Of a stretch of DNA of 64,000 nt, positions 52,652-62,687 are shown one piece after another. The notes beneath the pieces are model-generated. The model made no database searches. It worked only from the letters and a program-made list of their open reading frames with translations, and was not told where the DNA came from. The position numbers were made by a program, and so were the translations under genes. The stretch is from an uncultured Porphyromonadaceae bacterium. GTDB taxonomy: Bacteria > Bacteroidota > Bacteroidia > Bacteroidales > Muribaculaceae. The stretch is from assembly GCA_900540205.1 (NCBI GenBank), contig UQER01000006.1, positions 53,793 through 117,792 on the forward strand, in the 5' to 3' direction. Within the stretch, counting starts at the first letter, position 1. Each line of letters starts with the position of its first letter.

Positions 52652-54859
52652 ATGATTCAGACCGTGTTGAAACGCGACGGCCGCGTAGTTGGCTACAATG
52701 AGGAAAAAATCAAGGCAGCCATCCGTAAAGCCATGCTTCAGACCCCGCTTGGCGAAGACGAAGCTCTAATACAGAAAATATCCGACCGTATCGGCATCAC
52801 CGGTAAGGATCAGATGACAGTGGAGGAGATTCAGGACCGCGTGGAGCTGGAACTGATGAAATCGCCCCGAAAGGAGGTGGCTAAACGCTACATCGCCTAT
52901 CGCGACCAGCGCAGCATTGCCCGTCGTGCTAAGACTCGCGACATATTCCTGGAAATCATCGAGACAAAAAACAACGATATAACCCGCGAGAATGCGAACA
53001 TGAACACCGATTCTCCTGCGGGAATGATGATGAAGTTTGCATCGGAGACCACAAAACCCTTCGTGGATGACTACCTGCTCTCGGCCGAAGCCCGCGAAGC
53101 TGTGCGCAACGGCTATCTGCATATCCATGACAAGGACTATTACCCCACCAAATCGCTTACCTGCGTACAGCATCCGCTGGAAAACATTCTGCAGAACGGA
53201 TTCGTTGCAGGCCACGGCGAATCGCGTCCTGCCAAACGAATAGAGACTGCCAGTGTGATTGCCTGCATCTCGCTCGAAACAGCTCAGAACGAAATGCACG
53301 GCGGTCAGGCCATTCCGGCGTTCGATTTTTATCTTGCCCCGTTTGTGCGCTCTTCGTTTGTCGAGGAACTGAAAAAGGTGGAAGAGATAACGCAACTCGA
53401 CCTTTCGGACTATTACACCCGTGAATTGCAGGACTTCATCAAGAAACCTCTTGACGGTCTGTCGGGTGAAGAACGTGCCGTACAGCACGCCATCAATGCC
53501 ACCGTGAGCCGCGTGCATCAGTCTATGGAGGCGTTTATCCATAACATGAACACAATCCACTCGCGCGGAGGCAATCAGGTGGTGTTCAGCTCCATCAATT
53601 ACGGAACAGACACATCGGCCGAAGGACGCTGCGTAATACGCGAGCTCCTGCATTCCACCTACGAGGGTGTGGGCAACGGTGCTACCGCCATCTTCCCCAT
53701 ACAGATCTGGAAAAAGAAAACCGGAGTAAACTATAAACTCGGCGATCCCAACTACGATCTTTATCAGCTGGCATGCAAGGTGACTGCCCGCCGGTTCTTC
53801 CCCAACTTCCTTAACCTCGACGCTACATTCAACCAGCATGAACTTTGGGATGCCGCCGATCCCAAGCGCTACAAACATGAGGTGGCCACAATGGGATGCC
53901 GCACCCGCGTTTTTGAGAACCGCTATGGAGAGAAAACTTCCATCGGGCGCGGCAACATCAGCTTCTCGACCATGAACATTGTGCGCCTGGCTATAGAGTG
54001 CATGCCCATAAAAGATCAGTCGGAACGCATCGAGCGGTTCTTCGCCAAACTCGACGAGCTGCTTGAAATCACCGCACGGCAGCTCTGCGACCGCTATAAT
54101 TTCCAGAAAACCGCCCTTGCCAAGCAGTTCCCACTGCTAATGTCGCGCCTATGGAACGGCGCATCCTCCCTCTCACCCAACGACACGGTGGAAAGCGTCA
54201 TCAATCAGGGCACACTCGGCATCGGCTTCATCGGTCTGGCGGAATGCCTTGTGGCGCTCACCGGCAAGCATCACGGAGAATCGGAGGAATCGCAAAAACT
54301 CGGTTTGCGCATAGTGAGCCACATGCGTTCGCGCGCCAATGAATTCTCCGAACGCTACGGACATAATTTCTCCGTTCTTGCCACTCCTGCCGAAGGTCTT
54401 TCCGGTAAATTCACCACGAAGGACCGCAAAAGCTTCGGCGAGATTCCCGGAATCACCGATAAGATTTACTACACAAACTCGAACCACGTCCCCGTTTATT
54501 ACAAATGTTCCCCGCGTCATAAGGCAAAAATTGAAGGCCCGTATCACGAACTTACCCGCGGTGGACATATCTTCTATGTGGAGATTGACGGCGACGCAAC
54601 ACATAATCCGCAGGCCATCTCCGACATTGTGGACCTCATGGACAGCAACAACATCGGATATTGCTCGGTGAACCACAACCGCAACCGCTGCATGAATTGC
54701 GGATATGAGGACGCACAGGAAGGGCTCGACGAATGCCCCAAGTGCGGTAGCCACAACATCGACAAATTGCAGCGCATCACAGGCTACCTTGTAGGCACAA
54801 CTGACCGATGGAACTCGGCCAAACTTGCCGAACTTGCCGACCGTGTAGTGCACAAATAA
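52652..54859 (+). CDS. nrdD: Anaerobic ribonucleoside-triphosphate reductase
   Basis: This 735-residue class III reductase makes dNTPs without oxygen. It has an N-terminal ATP-cone (about 3-90, KRDGRVVGYNEEKI), a glycyl-radical core, a zinc knuckle formed by Cys680, Cys683, Cys695 and Cys698, and the C-terminal radical Gly711 (RITGYLVG). Its activase NrdG is encoded 48 bp downstream. A consensus promoter and repeat elements lie upstream. The system fits an anaerobic gut-type organism. Confidence 0.97.
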   Translation: MIQTVLKRDGRVVGYNEEKIKAAIRKAMLQTPLGEDEALIQKISDRIGITGKDQMTVEEIQDRVELELMKSPRKEVAKRYIAYRDQRSIARRAKTRDIFLEIIETKNNDITRENANMNTDSPAGMMMKFASETTKPFVDDYLLSAEAREAVRNGYLHIHDKDYYPTKSLTCVQHPLENILQNGFVAGHGESRPAKRIETASVIACISLETAQNEMHGGQAIPAFDFYLAPFVRSSFVEELKKVEEITQLDLSDYYTRELQDFIKKPLDGLSGEERAVQHAINATVSRVHQSMEAFIHNMNTIHSRGGNQVVFSSINYGTDTSAEGRCVIRELLHSTYEGVGNGATAIFPIQIWKKKTGVNYKLGDPNYDLYQLACKVTARRFFPNFLNLDATFNQHELWDAADPKRYKHEVATMGCRTRVFENRYGEKTSIGRGNISFSTMNIVRLAIECMPIKDQSERIERFFAKLDELLEITARQLCDRYNFQKTALAKQFPLLMSRLWNGASSLSPNDTVESVINQGTLGIGFIGLAECLVALTGKHHGESEESQKLGLRIVSHMRSRANEFSERYGHNFSVLATPAEGLSGKFTTKDRKSFGEIPGITDKIYYTNSNHVPVYYKCSPRHKAKIEGPYHELTRGGHIFYVEIDGDATHNPQAISDIVDLMDSNNIGYCSVNHNRNRCMNCGYEDAQEGLDECPKCGSHNIDKLQRITGYLVGTTDRWNSAKLAELADRVVHK

Positions 54860-54907
54860 GCTGCATGCCACGCGTTCCACAGCGGAGCTTAACATCATGT
54901 ACTCATA

Positions 54908-55417
54908 ATGGGAAAACATACCTTACAGGTTCTTGATATAGTCCCCGGAACATCGGTAGATGGCCCGGGGCTTCGCACATCTATCTATTTCGCCGGTTGC
55001 GCCCATCATTGCGAAGGTTGCCATAACCCGCAGTCGTGGGACTTTTCAGCCGGCCAACCCATGCCAATTGACTCCATTGTGGAGGTGGTGGAGAAGCATG
55101 GTTTCAATGTCACGTTTACAGGAGGCGATCCGCTTTACACACCTGAAGCGCTCACGGCGCTTGCCAAAGCCCTGAAGGAACGTGGTTACAGTATATGGTG
55201 CTACACCGGATTTGATTTCGGACAGATATGGCTGCAGCCAGAATATGCCGATCTTTGGCAGTACATCGATGTGGTGGTTGACGGTCCATATATCGCATCG
55301 TTGCGCGATACATCGCTCCGCTTCAAAGGCTCGTCAAATCAGCGTCTGATCAATGTGGCCGCATCCTTACAGTCTGGGAATATTGAAGAGTGGGACGACC
55401 ATATGACCGAACTCTGA
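54908..55417 (+). CDS. nrdG: Anaerobic ribonucleotide reductase activating protein
   Basis: This 169-residue radical-SAM protein installs the glycyl radical on NrdD. The cluster motif CAHHCEGC places cysteines at 31, 35 and 38 (CxxxCxxC), and FTGGDPL is the SAM-binding GGE-like motif. It follows nrdD closely and precedes the AddB-like gene by 25 bp, so the transcript may continue. Confidence 0.97.
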   Translation: MGKHTLQVLDIVPGTSVDGPGLRTSIYFAGCAHHCEGCHNPQSWDFSAGQPMPIDSIVEVVEKHGFNVTFTGGDPLYTPEALTALAKALKERGYSIWCYTGFDFGQIWLQPEYADLWQYIDVVVDGPYIASLRDTSLRFKGSSNQRLINVAASLQSGNIEEWDDHMTEL

Positions 55418-55442
55418 CAACCGAACATATATCTATTCGTAT

Positions 55443-58400
55443 ATGGCTCCATTTCTTGAAAGCATAGCCAGAGCATACTTCGACAATGAAGCGGACAGTC
55501 TGTTTGAATACTGCTTCGTATTCCCGAACAAACGCAGTGCGCTTTATTTCATGGACTACATGAACCGGATTGCTCGCGAAAACGGGCGTCCGCTCCTGTT
55601 GCCTGCCACAACCACCATCGTTGATTTAATAGAGAGTTTCTCGGATTCGGCTCCCGGCGACAGGCTGGAGCTGATTTTCATCCTGTATAACGTCTACTGC
55701 AACGTCATTAAACGACGTAACGGAGCAGAAAAGGCTGATACCATAGATTTCAACAGGTTTGTGCAGTGGGCCGACGTGCTGCTGAACGATTTCGACGACG
55801 TGGACGACGCCATGGCCGACCCGGCTGAACTGTTCAGGAACGTCGGGAATCTCAAGGAGATTTCAGCCAATTATCTTACGCCCGAGCAGATAGATGTGAT
55901 ACGCCATTACTGGTCAGACGAAAAAATTCCGGCGGAAGTAAAAGAATTTTGGAATCATGTGGCGCATCCGGCCTCCGATTCCGGAGCGTCCACCAGTGTG
56001 AGTATGGGGTTTCTCAGGCTCTGGCAGGTGATGTTTGAAATATATTCCGAGTTTACGGAGCGCCTTGAAGCGGCAGCGCTACATACACGCGGCATGGCCG
56101 TAAGGAATGCTGTCCGGATTCTGAACGAAACCACGTCGGATGCACTTCCTTTCCGTAGATACATTTTCATCGGCTTCAACAGCCTGTCGAATGCTGAGAA
56201 AGCTATATTCTCACGTTTGCAGGACATGCGTCATGAAAGCACGTCCGAGCCGCTGGCCGATTTCTACTGGGATCTCTCATCGCCTGCTTTTGCCGGACAC
56301 ATGCTTGATGCAGCCAACATCGTAGAGCGGTATGCCAAAGATTATCCGCCGTTATACGACTGCGTCCCACCCATACCGGATTATCCCTCAATTGAAGTCA
56401 TGGGCATTCCGTCGAGAGTTGGGCAGGCCAAAACCGTCGGAAAATTACTCGACGCGCTGTATCCTGCCGACCAGGAATTAACGGCGGACGTTCTGCGCGA
56501 AACTGCGGTTGTACTTCCGGAAGAGACCATGCTCACCCCATTGCTCGGCGCCATTCCGGAAAGGGTGAACCCGCTGAACATCACAATGGGATACAAGCTG
56601 CGCAACACCGCTGTGTCCGGACTGATACGCGACATTGTTACAATGCATATGCGGTCATATCAGTCTAAGGCCCGACGCACATTCTTTTATGAGGATGTAA
56701 TCAAAGTGCTTTCGCATCCGGTGGTACGCTCATTTTCACCGGCACTGTCAACCGCTATGGTAATGGAGATACAGCGGTTGCGACTGTTTAATATCCCGGA
56801 AGATTTCTTTGATACAGAGGAACGGGCATCGTTGAAGTCCATTTTCCGTTTCATATCGGATAAAAACGATGCCGCGGAAGTATTTTCTTATCTGAAGAAA
56901 CTGATATGCTGGCTAAAGCAGGTGGTGAAATCACGACTCATTTCCGACGGTGAAGCCAGCCCAGCCACCGCTGACGTAAACGAGGCAGATACACCTGAGA
57001 ATGCGGCTATAGACTTGGATGCAAACGATACGGACAATGAGACCCTGCAGCATGCAGCCGTTGCCTCCGATCAGGATCATAACCGTGCCGCTATTCTTCA
57101 GGAGGCTTTTCTGCGGAGATATTCCGATGCCCTTGCCAGACTTGAAGCGTTATGCCGGCAGTATCTTTACTCCGGCAAGATTTACATAGAAAATGCCACG
57201 GTTTTCAATCTTGTGGAAAAGATTCTGCAAGGCGAGATGCTGAATTTCGAAGGCCTGCCGATGCAGGGGCTTCAGATAATGGGTGTGCTCGAGGCCCGTG
57301 CGCTCGATTTTCGGAACATTATCATTCCGTCGATGAACGAACGCCTGTTTCCGCGTGCACGCTTCACGGCATCATTCATCCCCCCTGTGCTCCGGAGTGC
57401 CTATGGGCTCTCAACGCCTGAGCAGCATGAGAACGCCTACGCCTACTTTTTCTACCGCATGATTTCGCGTGCCGAAAAGGTTTATCTGCTCTATGATGCC
57501 CGCTCGCTATCGCGAAAGACGCAGATGTCGCGCTACATCAACCAGCTGATTCACCTGTTCCGTCCGGAGAAGTTATCGGTCAAGGTACTACCCTATTCTG
57601 CGGCATCATTCAACATGCCTAAAATAGAGGTTGCAAAGACACCGGCAATCATGGCCCGGCTCAACCGCTACCGGTCGGCGGAACATCCGCTATTCCTTTC
57701 GGCCAGTTCCATAAAGCTTTATCTTGGATGTCCCATGTCGTTTTACTTCGAGATGGTGGCCCGATACAGGCGTGAGGACAAGAACAACGAATGGATTGAT
57801 GAGAGCACATTCGGCACAATCGTGCATGATGTGTTCGAGAAACTGTTCGATCTTCAACTGGAAAAATCGCCAGGCGGCGCACTGATAACTTCAGATGTAC
57901 TTGAATCAATGCGCTCGGATAGGATACTGCTTGACCGCCTGATCTGCCGGGCCGTGAACGAATTTTTCCGCAATCTCGGCAAAGAGTGCTACACACCGCT
58001 CAACGGAGAGACCAAGATAATCGGCTACATAATCCGGGAAAACGTGCGTGAAGTCTTGCGGAAAGAGCAGCAGCTGACTCCGTTCGTGTATCTGCACGGC
58101 GAATGGCAGAAGGACGGCGTGCTGCGTCTTCAAGGGTCAGAGGGCAAAAAGTTCTCCGTCAACTTCACATGCAGGGTGGACCGCGTGGACATGCTGAAGG
58201 ATGCCTCCACTTTCGAGCGCATGAGAATCATTGACTACAAAACCGGCAGCGACGAAATCCATGCTCCCGGTATCGATGCCATGCTCCACGACTATAAGTG
58301 CAAGGCATTCGCCCAGGTGATGCTGTATTCGCAGGCTTATGCGCAGTTTCTCCCGTACTCCGGCCCGATACAGCCGATGGTCTACTCCATGCGCAAACTC

Positions 58401-58673
58401 ATGGTCCAGCCAGTTTCTCCGCTTACAACCGGCCAGCAACCCACCTCGGAGCAAATCGAGCACGAAGAATTTAAATCGCCTGACAAAGGTTCCAAGCGAT
58501 GGAAAATTCTCGATTACCGCGATTATCTGACAGAATTCAATGATGCCTTGATTCCATATCTCGAGGAGCTTTTCAATCCGGAAGTGCCCTTTGTATGTGC
58601 GGACGATGATGCGGCATGCACATACTGCGAATTCAAGGAGATTTGTCAGCGTCATCTTAAAAAATTAAAGTGA
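55443..58673 (+). CDS. AddB-like PD-(D/E)XK exonuclease family protein
   Basis: This 1076-residue protein resembles AddB: an N-terminal degenerate helicase-like region (FPNKRSALYF near 28-37), and a C-terminal RecB-type nuclease domain with DYKTG (Asp931, Lys933). Cys763 (LGCPMSFYF) and Cys1059, Cys1062 and Cys1068 are positioned to bind the AddB Fe-S cluster that holds the nuclease domain. An acidic low-complexity insert lies at about 500-540. AddB normally pairs with the helicase AddA to resect DNA ends for recombination, but no addA is adjacent here. The gene follows nrdG by 25 bp and abuts hemW. Confidence 0.88.
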   Translation: MAPFLESIARAYFDNEADSLFEYCFVFPNKRSALYFMDYMNRIARENGRPLLLPATTTIVDLIESFSDSAPGDRLELIFILYNVYCNVIKRRNGAEKADTIDFNRFVQWADVLLNDFDDVDDAMADPAELFRNVGNLKEISANYLTPEQIDVIRHYWSDEKIPAEVKEFWNHVAHPASDSGASTSVSMGFLRLWQVMFEIYSEFTERLEAAALHTRGMAVRNAVRILNETTSDALPFRRYIFIGFNSLSNAEKAIFSRLQDMRHESTSEPLADFYWDLSSPAFAGHMLDAANIVERYAKDYPPLYDCVPPIPDYPSIEVMGIPSRVGQAKTVGKLLDALYPADQELTADVLRETAVVLPEETMLTPLLGAIPERVNPLNITMGYKLRNTAVSGLIRDIVTMHMRSYQSKARRTFFYEDVIKVLSHPVVRSFSPALSTAMVMEIQRLRLFNIPEDFFDTEERASLKSIFRFISDKNDAAEVFSYLKKLICWLKQVVKSRLISDGEASPATADVNEADTPENAAIDLDANDTDNETLQHAAVASDQDHNRAAILQEAFLRRYSDALARLEALCRQYLYSGKIYIENATVFNLVEKILQGEMLNFEGLPMQGLQIMGVLEARALDFRNIIIPSMNERLFPRARFTASFIPPVLRSAYGLSTPEQHENAYAYFFYRMISRAEKVYLLYDARSLSRKTQMSRYINQLIHLFRPEKLSVKVLPYSAASFNMPKIEVAKTPAIMARLNRYRSAEHPLFLSASSIKLYLGCPMSFYFEMVARYRREDKNNEWIDESTFGTIVHDVFEKLFDLQLEKSPGGALITSDVLESMRSDRILLDRLICRAVNEFFRNLGKECYTPLNGETKIIGYIIRENVREVLRKEQQLTPFVYLHGEWQKDGVLRLQGSEGKKFSVNFTCRVDRVDMLKDASTFERMRIIDYKTGSDEIHAPGIDAMLHDYKCKAFAQVMLYSQAYAQFLPYSGPIQPMVYSMRKLMVQPVSPLTTGQQPTSEQIEHEEFKSPDKGSKRWKILDYRDYLTEFNDALIPYLEELFNPEVPFVCADDDAACTYCEFKEICQRHLKKLK

Positions 58674-59795
58674 ATGGCCGGCCTGTATATACACATCCCC
58701 TTTTGCCGCAGTAAATGCGCGTACTGCGATTTTTATTCATCTCCCCGTCAAGCTGATACCGATGGGTATATAGATGCCGTTTTAGGTGAATTCGACTTAC
58801 GTGCTGATGAAATCTCCGAGCGCTACACAACGCTCTATATCGGAGGTGGAACCCCGTCGATACTGTCTCCTCAATCGCTCGACAGATTACTGACCGGCAT
58901 CAACAGACGTGCAGATCTCTCCGGCATGAAGGAGGTGACCATAGAAGGGAATCCGGAAGATATTACACAGGAATCGTTGAGCCTATATGCAAACTTGGGA
59001 ATAAATCGTGTAAGCATAGGCGTGCAGTCGTTTAACGATGCCTCCCTGTCAGCCATAGGACGCAGACATTCGTCGCAAGCGGCTTATAAGGCACTTGATG
59101 CATTGGCCTCAAGCGGAATGAACTATAATGCCGACCTCATTTACGGACAACCCGGGCAATCGATGGAGATGTGGGAGCGGGATCTTGAGCAGATGCTACA
59201 CTTTTCACCGCCTCATCTCTCAGCCTATCTCCTGTCCTACGAACCCGGTACCAGGCTGTATGCCATGCTTGCTAACGGACGGATAAGCGAGGCGCCGGAG
59301 GAACTGGCCATCGGCATGTACCGGCTGTTGTGCGAACTTACGGTGAAAAATGGTTACGGCCATTACGAAATCTCTAATTTCGCAAAAGAGGGAAAGCAGG
59401 CGGTGCACAATTCCCTATACTGGAACTATACACCCTACCTCGGGCTGGGAGCATCCGCACACAGTTTCGACGGAAAGATTCGGCGCATGAATCCTTGTAA
59501 CACGAAGGTGTACATGAACACCATTTCAGCCGGGGCCACAGCCTGCAGTCAGGAAGACGAAACTGACGGGAACAGGTATAACGACTACATAATAACATCC
59601 TTGCGCACTTCAGCGGGATATTCTCCTCAATTTGCGCTTGAGCGGTTCGGCTCTGGACTCACCACACAATTCAACCGTAACCGCATTGGGCTGCCGTCCG
59701 GAATGCTGGAGCTATTGCCGTCAGGCAATATGCGTATACCGGAACGGGAATGGCTGAAATCTGACAGCATTCTGCGGGAACTTATAGTTGACTGA
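58674..59795 (+). CDS. hemW: Radical-SAM heme chaperone HemW
   Basis: This 373-residue protein has the CxxxCxxC cluster motif at Cys11, Cys15 and Cys18 (FCRSKCAYCDF) and GGGTPS as the SAM motif. It belongs to the HemW branch, heme-trafficking proteins often mis-annotated as coproporphyrinogen dehydrogenase (HemN); the N-terminal extension and residues of HemN are missing. Its ATG directly follows the TGA of the AddB-like gene, indicating translational coupling. Confidence 0.93.
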   Translation: MAGLYIHIPFCRSKCAYCDFYSSPRQADTDGYIDAVLGEFDLRADEISERYTTLYIGGGTPSILSPQSLDRLLTGINRRADLSGMKEVTIEGNPEDITQESLSLYANLGINRVSIGVQSFNDASLSAIGRRHSSQAAYKALDALASSGMNYNADLIYGQPGQSMEMWERDLEQMLHFSPPHLSAYLLSYEPGTRLYAMLANGRISEAPEELAIGMYRLLCELTVKNGYGHYEISNFAKEGKQAVHNSLYWNYTPYLGLGASAHSFDGKIRRMNPCNTKVYMNTISAGATACSQEDETDGNRYNDYIITSLRTSAGYSPQFALERFGSGLTTQFNRNRIGLPSGMLELLPSGNMRIPEREWLKSDSILRELIVD

Positions 59796-59839
59796 TCACC
59801 GGAAACAGTTTCATCTAGGTCCCCAATAAACAGATACTC

Positions 59840-60316
59840 TTAATCGTGGTGGTAGGGCATGTTTGCAGTAATGGTGTAAGCCCGGTAAATCTGCTCTACA
59901 AAAAGCAGACGCACAAGTTCATGAGGAAATGTCATTTTAGATAACGACAGCAGGGTGTTGGCCCTTTTATAGACTTCCTCTGAAAATCCATATGGTCCAC
60001 CCACTACAAAAATAAGATTGCGGACACCGGCCACGCCCTTCTGTTCTATAAATGTGGCGAACTCACGTGAGGTGTATTGTCGTCCGCGCTCATCAAGCAG
60101 AACCAGATGGTCTGACGGCTGTACATTCGCAAGTATTGCAGTCCCCTCGGCTTGTTTCTGAGCATCCGGCGTTATCTTTTTTGATGTCTTTACATCTGCC
60201 ACCACCTTGATTTCAAAAGGTGTGGGGAAGCGCCTGATACGGTCCGTGAATTCCTGTATACCGTTTTTTACATATGGAATGGTTGTTGCCCCGACAACAA
60301 GCAGTTGTATTTTCAT
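59840..60316 (-). CDS. rlmH: 23S rRNA pseudouridine-1915 N3-methyltransferase RlmH
   Basis: This 158-residue SPOUT methyltransferase modifies pseudouridine 1915 in helix 69 of 23S rRNA. The knotted SAM-binding region is FVVGGPYGFSEEV, and the C-terminal LLFVEQIYRAYTI and YHHD (the last two His residues) are diagnostic. It is on the same strand as the lpx genes, 121 bp downstream of lpxA, with a terminator-like hairpin between them. Confidence 0.97.
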   Translation of the reverse strand: MKIQLLVVGATTIPYVKNGIQEFTDRIRRFPTPFEIKVVADVKTSKKITPDAQKQAEGTAILANVQPSDHLVLLDERGRQYTSREFATFIEQKGVAGVRNLIFVVGGPYGFSEEVYKRANTLLSLSKMTFPHELVRLLFVEQIYRAYTITANMPYHHD

Positions 60317-60370
60317 CGCACGGTTCTATACTTGAGTCAGGCACCTGTTTGCGCCTATTAAACACGTTGA

Positions 60371-60415
60371 TAAAAAGCGCACCCGCTGCCCTTTCCATAG
60401 GTCACGAATGCGCTT
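60371..60415 (-). terminator. Possible terminator between lpxA and rlmH
   Basis: On the minus strand a 7-bp stem (60409-60415 with 60375-60381) closes a 27-nt loop and runs directly into a T-rich tract. The large loop makes it weaker than the other terminators in this window. Confidence 0.45.
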
Positions 60416-60437
60416 GAAAATTCTGTTAATGGTGGAA

Positions 60438-61214
60438 TTATACGTAACCGCGGACGATGCCACGTTTGGAGTTACGGATAAATTCAATAATCTCGTCTCG
60501 CTCAGGAGTAGCGGGAATCTCTGCCTCAATGCGGTCCACAGCATCGGATACGTTAAGACGCGAAAGATACAGATAACGGTACACCTCCTGAATTGCCATG
60601 ATCTGGTCGTTGTTGAAATTGCGGCGACGCAGACCTATGGAGTTTATACCGGTATAGGCGATGGGGTCGCGGCCGGCCTTTACATACGGAGGGATATCCT
60701 TGTTTATCCTTGCTCCGCCCTGAATCATCACATGAGCTCCAAGGTGGCAGAACTGATGGATAAGCGAGCCGCCGCCGATCACGGCGAAATCATCCACCTG
60801 AACCTCGCCGGCAATCTGTGTGGCATTTGAGATAATCACATTATTGCCTATAACGCAGTCGTGAGCCACGTGGGAATAAGCCATGATCAGGCAGTTGTTT
60901 CCCACTTTGGTCATCCCCTTCGACGCTGTGCCGCGGTTCACGGTTACACATTCGCGGATGGTGGTATGGTCGCCGATAATGGCTACCGTATCCTCACCCT
61001 TGAATTTGAGGTCCTGAGGAATGCCGGAAATTACGGCTCCGGGGAAGATATTGCAGTATTTGCCGATGCGGGCACCTTCCATGATTGTGACATTGCTGCC
61101 GATATGTGTGCCTTCACCGATTTCGACATTCTGGTCGATGGTGACAAACGGCTCGATCACCACGCTGGGGTGAATTTTTGCGGCCGGATGTATATATGCA
61201 AAAGGTTGTTTCAT
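60438..61214 (-). CDS. lpxA: UDP-N-acetylglucosamine acyltransferase
   Basis: This 258-residue protein makes the first step of lipid A synthesis. It consists of left-handed beta-helix hexapeptide repeats (about 10-190) and a C-terminal helical domain. The catalytic His118 lies in YSHVAHDCVIG. It begins 10 bp after lpxC-fabZ on the minus strand and is the last gene of the lpx run. Confidence 0.97.
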   Translation of the reverse strand: MKQPFAYIHPAAKIHPSVVIEPFVTIDQNVEIGEGTHIGSNVTIMEGARIGKYCNIFPGAVISGIPQDLKFKGEDTVAIIGDHTTIRECVTVNRGTASKGMTKVGNNCLIMAYSHVAHDCVIGNNVIISNATQIAGEVQVDDFAVIGGGSLIHQFCHLGAHVMIQGGARINKDIPPYVKAGRDPIAYTGINSIGLRRRNFNNDQIMAIQEVYRYLYLSRLNVSDAVDRIEAEIPATPERDEIIEFIRNSKRGIVRGYV

Positions 61215-61224
61215 TCTGTATGTG

Positions 61225-62607
61225 TTACTTGTTCTTTACAATCTGGGCCATGAATTCGCACTCGCACACAATCTTGTCGCCGACGAAGGCCACACCTTTC
61301 ATCAGCGCGCACCCGCGGCGCAGCGGTGTCAGGAACGACACGTGGAACAGCAGTGTATCGCCGGGAACCACTTTCTGACGGAACTTCACATTGTCTATCT
61401 TCATGAAGTATGTGGAATAGCGCTCGGGATCCTCAACGGTGCCGAGAACAAGCAGACCGCCTGTCTGAGCCATGGCTTCCACCAGCAGAACGCCGGGCAT
61501 CACGGGTTCCTGGGGGAAGTGCCCCTGGAAGAAGGGTTCGTTGACAGTAACGTTCTTTACACCTACGATGTAGGTCTCGCTCTTGTCAATAATTTTGTCG
61601 ACAAGCAGCATGGGATAGCGGTGCGGCAGATGCTCACGGATACAGTTTATGTCCATCAGCGGAGCGGCGGACGGATTGTAGCTCGGAGCCTGCAGTTCCT
61701 GTCGCTGAATCTCCTTGCGGATCTGTTTGGCGAAAGTTGTATTGATTTTGTGTCCCGGACGGCAGGCGATGATGCGGCCTTTCAGCGGACGGCCGATCAA
61801 AGCGACATCACCTACGACATCAAGCAGTTTGTGGCGGGCTGGTTCATTCTCGAACACCAGCGGGCGGTTGTTGATGTAACCGAAATCGCTCACTTCCTTA
61901 TGTGCCACACCGATAAGGTCGGCGATATGGTCGAGCTGCTCCTGCGGGAGCTTGCGGTCGTAAATTACAATTGCGTTGTCAAGGTCACCACCCTTGATGA
62001 GGTTTGCATTAAGCAGAGCCTCCACTTCGCGTACAAACACGAATGTGCGGCTCAAAGCTATGTTCCGGTTGAAATCAGCAACGTTTTCCAGACGGGCGTA
62101 CTGGTTTGTCAGCACGGGAGAATCGTAGGAAATCATAACGTCGACTGAAAAATCGCTGTCGGGAAGCACTGTGAGATGGGCGCCCGATTCAGGATCACGA
62201 ACCTCAATCTTATGCTTTACTACGTAATAGTTTTTATCAATGCTCTGGTCAACGAGACCGACGCGTTCTATCTCTTCGACAAATATCTTCGCACTGCCGT
62301 CAAGAATAGGCACTTCAGGTGCGTTAAGTTTTATAAGACAGTTGTCAACTCCGGCAGCATAGAGGGCCGCAAGAGCGTGCTCGATAGTAGAAACCCTTAC
62401 ATCGCCTTTTGCAATCACAGTGCCGCGACCGGTTTCAATAACATTCTCAGCAAGAGCGTCAATCACCGGTTCGCCGGGAAGATCGATACGCTGAAACTTA
62501 TATCCGTGGTTCTCGGGTGCAGGATAGAAGGTGGCTTCTATCTCAAGGCCGGTATGAAGACCTTTCCCTTTGACGGTGAACTCACCGCCGAGTGTCTGTT
62601 GCATCAT
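61225..62607 (-). CDS. lpxC/fabZ: LpxC-FabZ bifunctional protein
   Basis: This 460-residue protein is a natural fusion. Residues 1 to about 300 form LpxC, the zinc deacetylase that commits the cell to lipid A synthesis (His77 in STIEHALA, and HKLLDVVGD with His and Asp ligands). Residues from about 316 to 460 form FabZ, the hydroxyacyl-ACP dehydratase, with His363 (GHFP) and Glu377 (LLVEAMAQ). The fusion is well known in Bacteroidota. It lies between lpxD (80-bp gap) and lpxA (10-bp gap). Confidence 0.97.
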   Translation of the reverse strand: MMQQTLGGEFTVKGKGLHTGLEIEATFYPAPENHGYKFQRIDLPGEPVIDALAENVIETGRGTVIAKGDVRVSTIEHALAALYAAGVDNCLIKLNAPEVPILDGSAKIFVEEIERVGLVDQSIDKNYYVVKHKIEVRDPESGAHLTVLPDSDFSVDVMISYDSPVLTNQYARLENVADFNRNIALSRTFVFVREVEALLNANLIKGGDLDNAIVIYDRKLPQEQLDHIADLIGVAHKEVSDFGYINNRPLVFENEPARHKLLDVVGDVALIGRPLKGRIIACRPGHKINTTFAKQIRKEIQRQELQAPSYNPSAAPLMDINCIREHLPHRYPMLLVDKIIDKSETYIVGVKNVTVNEPFFQGHFPQEPVMPGVLLVEAMAQTGGLLVLGTVEDPERYSTYFMKIDNVKFRQKVVPGDTLLFHVSFLTPLRRGCALMKGVAFVGDKIVCECEFMAQIVKNK

Positions 62608-62687
62608 GGGAGGTGTGGTATATTGAGAATTGGTTTATAATTATCTTGATTGGCGTTGTTTTATCTGCACTGCATCCCGGCTGTCCG

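Noticed and set aside
52766..53878. Antisense open frame of 370 codons inside nrdD
   Set aside because: It mirrors codon bias of nrdD and has no start context or domain.
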